From: SIG607 sp045590395
Lineage (GTDB): Bacteria; Bacillota; Clostridia; Oscillospirales; Acutalibacteraceae
Direction of reading: 5' to 3'
Assembly: GCA_045590395.1 (NCBI GenBank)
Contig: JAZNQX010000061.1
Location: forward strand, 1 to 13,416
DNA: 13,416 nucleotides
Made by a program: the position numbers and the translations under genes. Under the pieces are notes generated by a model that saw only the letters and a list, made by a program, of their open reading frames with translations, was not told where the DNA came from and searched no databases. Shown one piece after another: positions 11,001 through 13,416 of the stretch; the first letter of the stretch is position 1, and each line of letters starts with the position of its first letter.

Positions 11001-13416
11001 TAACCGTTGCAAAGTCGGTTATAAATACCGCCGCCTTTGTTAATACTATCCCGCAAGAGGGCGATGTGGTAATTACCAAAAATGTTGTAAGTGATTTTTC
11101 TGGTCACACTTCTGCCGATTTTACCTTTACCGTAAATATTTCGGCAAACGGTACCTTTACTGCTGTAAAGACCGATAGCGGTGCTATGCAGATAAAATCG
11201 GGAGATACCGTTACCTTAAAGCACGGTCAGTCACTTGATATTGAGGGACTTCCCGAGGGAACTACTGTAACCGTTACCGAAACAAACATTCCTGTAGGTT
11301 TTAGTGTAAATGATGCTGAGCAGGATATTATGGTAGTATCGGGTGAAACCAAATATATTGATTTCGTAAATACATATTCTGCGGGTCAGACCGACAAAGC
11401 AAATATCGAAATTACGGTTAATAAGAATGTTGCCGATAATCTTGGCGCGGCTGCCGATATAACTGCCAACTTTAAATTCCAGCTTCAAAAGTGGAACGGC
11501 ACAGAGTATGAAAATGTAGGCGACCCCGTTACAGTAAGCTATACCAAAAACGGTAGCAATTCTGTTAAAATAGACGCACTTAAAGATGTGGTATATACCA
11601 CAGCAGGAGAAAATTACTACAGGATAGTAGAGATTGAAGAAGCGGCAAATGTTCAAAACGGCATTATTTACGACACTTCCTATGCAAGATTTGTTGTTAA
11701 GGTTGTTGACGACGGAAGCGGCAAATTAAAGGTAGATGCCGTAGAGGGTATTGTAGATACTTCTGTCAGCGGCACAAATGTTTCGGCTGTATTTGACAAT
11801 ACCTATACCGTAAGCGGCGCGGCTGAGGTTATTATTGATGTAAATAAGGTTATTCAGAATGCTTATAATCAGACTGCTAATATTCTCCCCGCTGGCTTTA
11901 GCTTCTCACTTTATGAGGCTGATGAGAATTATGTTATAACAAATAACACCGCAGTTGCCACTTCTCCCGTAACTGCCGCCGCAGGTACTACAAGACTTTC
12001 ACTTGTTTATGACGGTGAGGGCACACACTATTATGTGCTTAAGGAAGACAGCGGAAATATAGATAATGTTACCTATACCGATAAGACATATAGCATTAAG
12101 GTGGTTGTAGGCGATGACGGAAGCGGTCACTTTACCGTTTCTGCTCAGGTTTATGACGGAACTACCCTTAAGGATTTCGATACTGCTACTGCTACCGATT
12201 CTTCCCGTATTGCCGCAGTTGAGGTTGACGGTATAACCTTTACAAATACCTATACCCCCGACAGCGTTACGGCTGTTGCCAACCTTCGCGGTATTAAGCA
12301 CTTAATGGGCAGAAGCATAACAAATGAGGATAACTTTACATTTGCTCTTTATAAGACAGGCGCAGACTACGCAACCTCAGGAATTACCCCTGAAACCAAG
12401 GTTGCAAATGTGCAGGACGGAATATTCAATTTCGGTTCATTAGTTTATGAAAAAGAGGGCACACACTACTATGTAATTAAAGAGGTTGTTCCAGAGGGCG
12501 CTGTAAACAATGTGCTTAACGGTGTTGCTTTTGATACCAGAGAATACCATATAAAGATAGTAGTTTCGGGCGATGCCGTAACAGGCAAGCTTACCGCAAC
12601 ACCTACTATGACGGTGCTTGATGGAAGCGGCGAAACTGCATCTACTGCCATTATCTTTAACAACACCTACACAGTAAGCGGTACAGACGCCGTAATTACA
12701 GGTAATAAAACCTTGACGGGTGGAATAAGAAAGCTTCAGGCAGGTGCGTTCAGCTTTGTTCTTTATGAAAATGCAAATCCCGTTCAGACCGTTTCCAACC
12801 TTATTCCAAGCAGTGATACAAACGCGCCCTTTGAGTTTAAGCTTCACTATGATACCGCAGGTGTTCATAACTACACCGTAAAGGAAGTAATACCAAGCGG
12901 TGTTGACGCCGATAACAAGCTTGACGGTGTTAAGTATGACGGCAGTGAATATGATGTTACCGTAACCGTAACCGATAACGGCAAGGGAAGTCTTGTTGCA
13001 GTGGTAGATTATGTTGATGGAAATGTAGAGTTTGAAAACTCCTACACCGTATCCGCTACAAAGGCAACCCTTTACGGTAAAAAAGAGCTTAAGGGCGACG
13101 ATATTGCCAAGTACACAGGCGAAAAGGCATTTGCTTTTGAACTGTATAATGCAAGACTTGTTGACGACTGCATAGAGCAGGGCTCTCTTATTGAAACCGC
13201 TAAGAATAATGCAGACGGAAGCGTTACCTTTAAAGAACTTTCCTTCAGCGCAATAGGCGGTTACCGTTATGTTATCCGCGAGGTAGTGCCCAGTGATGCT
13301 GACGCTCTTATGGAATATGACACATCGGTTTATCTTGTGGAAATAGATGTAACCGACAATCTTAAGGGCGGTCTGGAATCAAAGGTTTCTTATACAAGAT
13401 ATATTGATAACGAAAG
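8015..13416 (+). CDS. Giant secreted vWA-domain surface protein with isopeptide-type repeats (3' end outside window)
   Basis: 1800 residues are open to the right edge with no stop. ATG follows GGGAGG by 8 bases. Residues 1-36 are a secretion signal (KKWLAVFLSVIMLFSMLP, cleavage near NASA-A). Residues about 38-110 contain a WAGGVWSDKSVF segment of the kind found before vWA domains in large Firmicute wall proteins. The von Willebrand A domain spans about 125-450: MIDAS motif DLSGS (130-134) in DTVLVLDLSGSMD, and LVLMTDGSPT with Asp297. A linker domain with many Tyr/Asn residues reaches about 890. Two DUF5979-like Ig modules (895-1120) and five pilin-type modules (1131 onward) follow. The build matches pilus-tip or stalk adhesins such as RrgA, which hold an adhesive vWA head on a rigid Ig stalk. 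A C-terminal sortase signal would be expected outside the window. Encoded alone here; no sortase gene is visible. Confidence 0.93.
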   Translation, partial: MKKLSVLRYKKWLAVFLSVIMLFSMLPTFIFNASAATGNFTKKSDPSTVNDWKIFFGPDVKDTAWAGGVWSDKSVFKTVKDYTDATDEDDDSINLSIGANNFLVSLSTIASSKSIEGYSTLPTDTVLVLDLSGSMDVTQGTDPYVTMVNSANSAIDKLLSLNPNNRVGVVAYSGNTSTSSAATAATATVILPLGRYEKGIDNSNNRVYLVSSWTERSGRNTVTRNGVKVASGVTGTKASGVTSTFSESNSKTVTGGTYTQNGIYKAQQMFGEVTEITVTDGVQAGTKRKPVLVLMTDGSPTIASTDYTNIGTSNSGNGSESEYGSVGISFMTQLTAAYARDKIEEKYGSAPLVYTLGLNVGTKQAALSLLDPSNNTGTDSYWTTFKGLANQQNKTMNVQIRVNGTENKSITYTSPVNAQRGWSEDYVTKYFGASNASDLTKAFEDIVEQIVIQSLYYPTMVESNIGVNHDGFLEFDDYIGKNMEVKAIKGIQLGSTLYDGSTLAKMIYSGGMGTEGNPTEAGNNLVWAVKERMGITDTAVARELIGKAYSAGQLYYNPTTQQYSNYIGWYADGKGKYVGFWDGKDASPEAVPDSLKSTAVFAIKSYGYYDAVGEGHRKTDMMYATIQVRTTLKDTASDKYDASQVGDIRVIGKIPASLIPLVEYNIKLNGTDPMNPSEMIISGATAPSRLLYEVGLSSKIDVLNIEETAPDTLVKNSDGDYVFYTNQWHDIGEYSYLSNKNTISYFEPSVENEHYYYNVDSDIFTDKNGTYYRSANAPVYNENSPLYHRNLVYSATGGTLTAKWSYEEISEHVLTHVGDIAKRSDNTWYVTAGTIHHYYGDYELEKEDNLTNTVNYSDKPFVHDPEKGKEEQGDYHVDSYLGNNGMLTFNSYEGVKIEKTADATITDREQEYEFILSADVNANLTLIKEDANGERTESTVAFNNTYSVNLKHGETAYLLGEALIGKEVIIKENIPSSADYRVYSVNGDKDKDTATITVAKSVINTAAFVNTIPQEGDVVITKNVVSDFSGHTSADFTFTVNISANGTFTAVKTDSGAMQIKSGDTVTLKHGQSLDIEGLPEGTTVTVTETNIPVGFSVNDAEQDIMVVSGETKYIDFVNTYSAGQTDKANIEITVNKNVADNLGAAADITANFKFQLQKWNGTEYENVGDPVTVSYTKNGSNSVKIDALKDVVYTTAGENYYRIVEIEEAANVQNGIIYDTSYARFVVKVVDDGSGKLKVDAVEGIVDTSVSGTNVSAVFDNTYTVSGAAEVIIDVNKVIQNAYNQTANILPAGFSFSLYEADENYVITNNTAVATSPVTAAAGTTRLSLVYDGEGTHYYVLKEDSGNIDNVTYTDKTYSIKVVVGDDGSGHFTVSAQVYDGTTLKDFDTATATDSSRIAAVEVDGITFTNTYTPDSVTAVANLRGIKHLMGRSITNEDNFTFALYKTGADYATSGITPETKVANVQDGIFNFGSLVYEKEGTHYYVIKEVVPEGAVNNVLNGVAFDTREYHIKIVVSGDAVTGKLTATPTMTVLDGSGETASTAIIFNNTYTVSGTDAVITGNKTLTGGIRKLQAGAFSFVLYENANPVQTVSNLIPSSDTNAPFEFKLHYDTAGVHNYTVKEVIPSGVDADNKLDGVKYDGSEYDVTVTVTDNGKGSLVAVVDYVDGNVEFENSYTVSATKATLYGKKELKGDDIAKYTGEKAFAFELYNARLVDDCIEQGSLIETAKNNADGSVTFKELSFSAIGGYRYVIREVVPSDADALMEYDTSVYLVEIDVTDNLKGGLESKVSYTRYIDNE
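10697..11398 (+). repeat. Two DUF5979-like Ig modules in the surface protein
   Basis: Protein-level repeat. Module A (residues 895-1016) starts VKIEKTADATITDREQEYEF, has VNLKHGETAYLLG and ends AAFVNTIPQ. Module B (1017-1122) starts VVITKNVVSDFSGHTSADFTF, has VTLKHGQSLDIEGLPEGTTVTVTE and ends IDFVNTYSA. The LKHGE/Q turn and the FVNT end are shared. Each keeps an N-terminal Lys and a terminal Asn, compatible with a Lys-Asn isopeptide bond, but module spacing differs from the following five. Confidence 0.7.
11405..13416 (+). repeat. Five pilin-type isopeptide Ig modules in the surface protein
   Basis: Tandem modules of about 115-145 residues match the Spy0128/FctA pilin linkage pattern: a strand with Lys, a FxFxLY strand, a YYxxKE strand with the catalytic Glu, and a terminal FxNTY strand with Asn. 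The Lys/Glu/Asn triads seen are C: 1137/1206/1262, D: 1278/1344/1411, E: 1428/1490/1550, F: 1565/1624/1675. Module G gives Lys1690 and Glu1756, with its Asn beyond the edge. The modules are diverged rather than identical, so they are old duplications and not a recent expansion. Confidence 0.8.

Overview
The window is typical of a low-GC, Gram-positive Firmicute of the class Clostridia, probably a gut Oscillospirales/Ruminococcaceae-type anaerobe (inference from gene content, strong AGGAGG-like ribosome sites, sigma-A promoters and moderate AT richness; no marker gene fixes the species). No rRNA, tRNA, CRISPR array, transposase or integrase is visible.

Layout from left to right. (1) Positions 1-1478, minus strand: most of an HtpG (Hsp90) gene running off the left edge. 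(2) Positions 1559-4527, plus strand: a tightly overlapping four-gene operon with a Crp/Fnr-type regulator, a solute-binding lipoprotein, a permease and an ATPase of the SsuABC/TauABC/NrtABC-like importer class. It has its own promoter and ends at a strong hairpin terminator. The substrate is not readable from sequence. (3) Positions 4526-7345: a compact two-way module. Leftward lie an XRE repressor and an ImmA/IrrE metallopeptidase. Rightward lie a zinc-ribbon protein, a sigma-region-4-like protein and a DinB-type Y-family DNA polymerase. The two arms start from promoters that face each other inside a gap of about 160 bp. Each near-consensus promoter carries, in its 17-bp spacer, a copy of the same inverted repeat TTACGG-N4-CCGTAA. 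A third, weaker copy covers both predicted start sites. (4) Positions 7351-7779, minus strand: RuvX/YqgF. (5) Positions 8015-13416, plus strand: the first 1800 residues of a very large secreted surface protein, with a signal peptide, a von Willebrand A domain with a MIDAS motif, and seven tandem Ig-like modules. Four of the last five show the complete Lys/Glu/Asn pattern of self-forming isopeptide bonds; the fifth is cut by the window edge.

The most interesting region is (3). Its gene order matches the logic of Deinococcus DdrO/IrrE and of the ICEBs1 ImmR/ImmA switch, where a metallopeptidase removes an XRE repressor after stress. Here the apparent output is a translesion polymerase operon rather than phage or ICE excision genes. 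It reads as a LexA-independent, self-contained damage-inducible mutagenesis switch. The arrangement is seen directly; the function is inferred.
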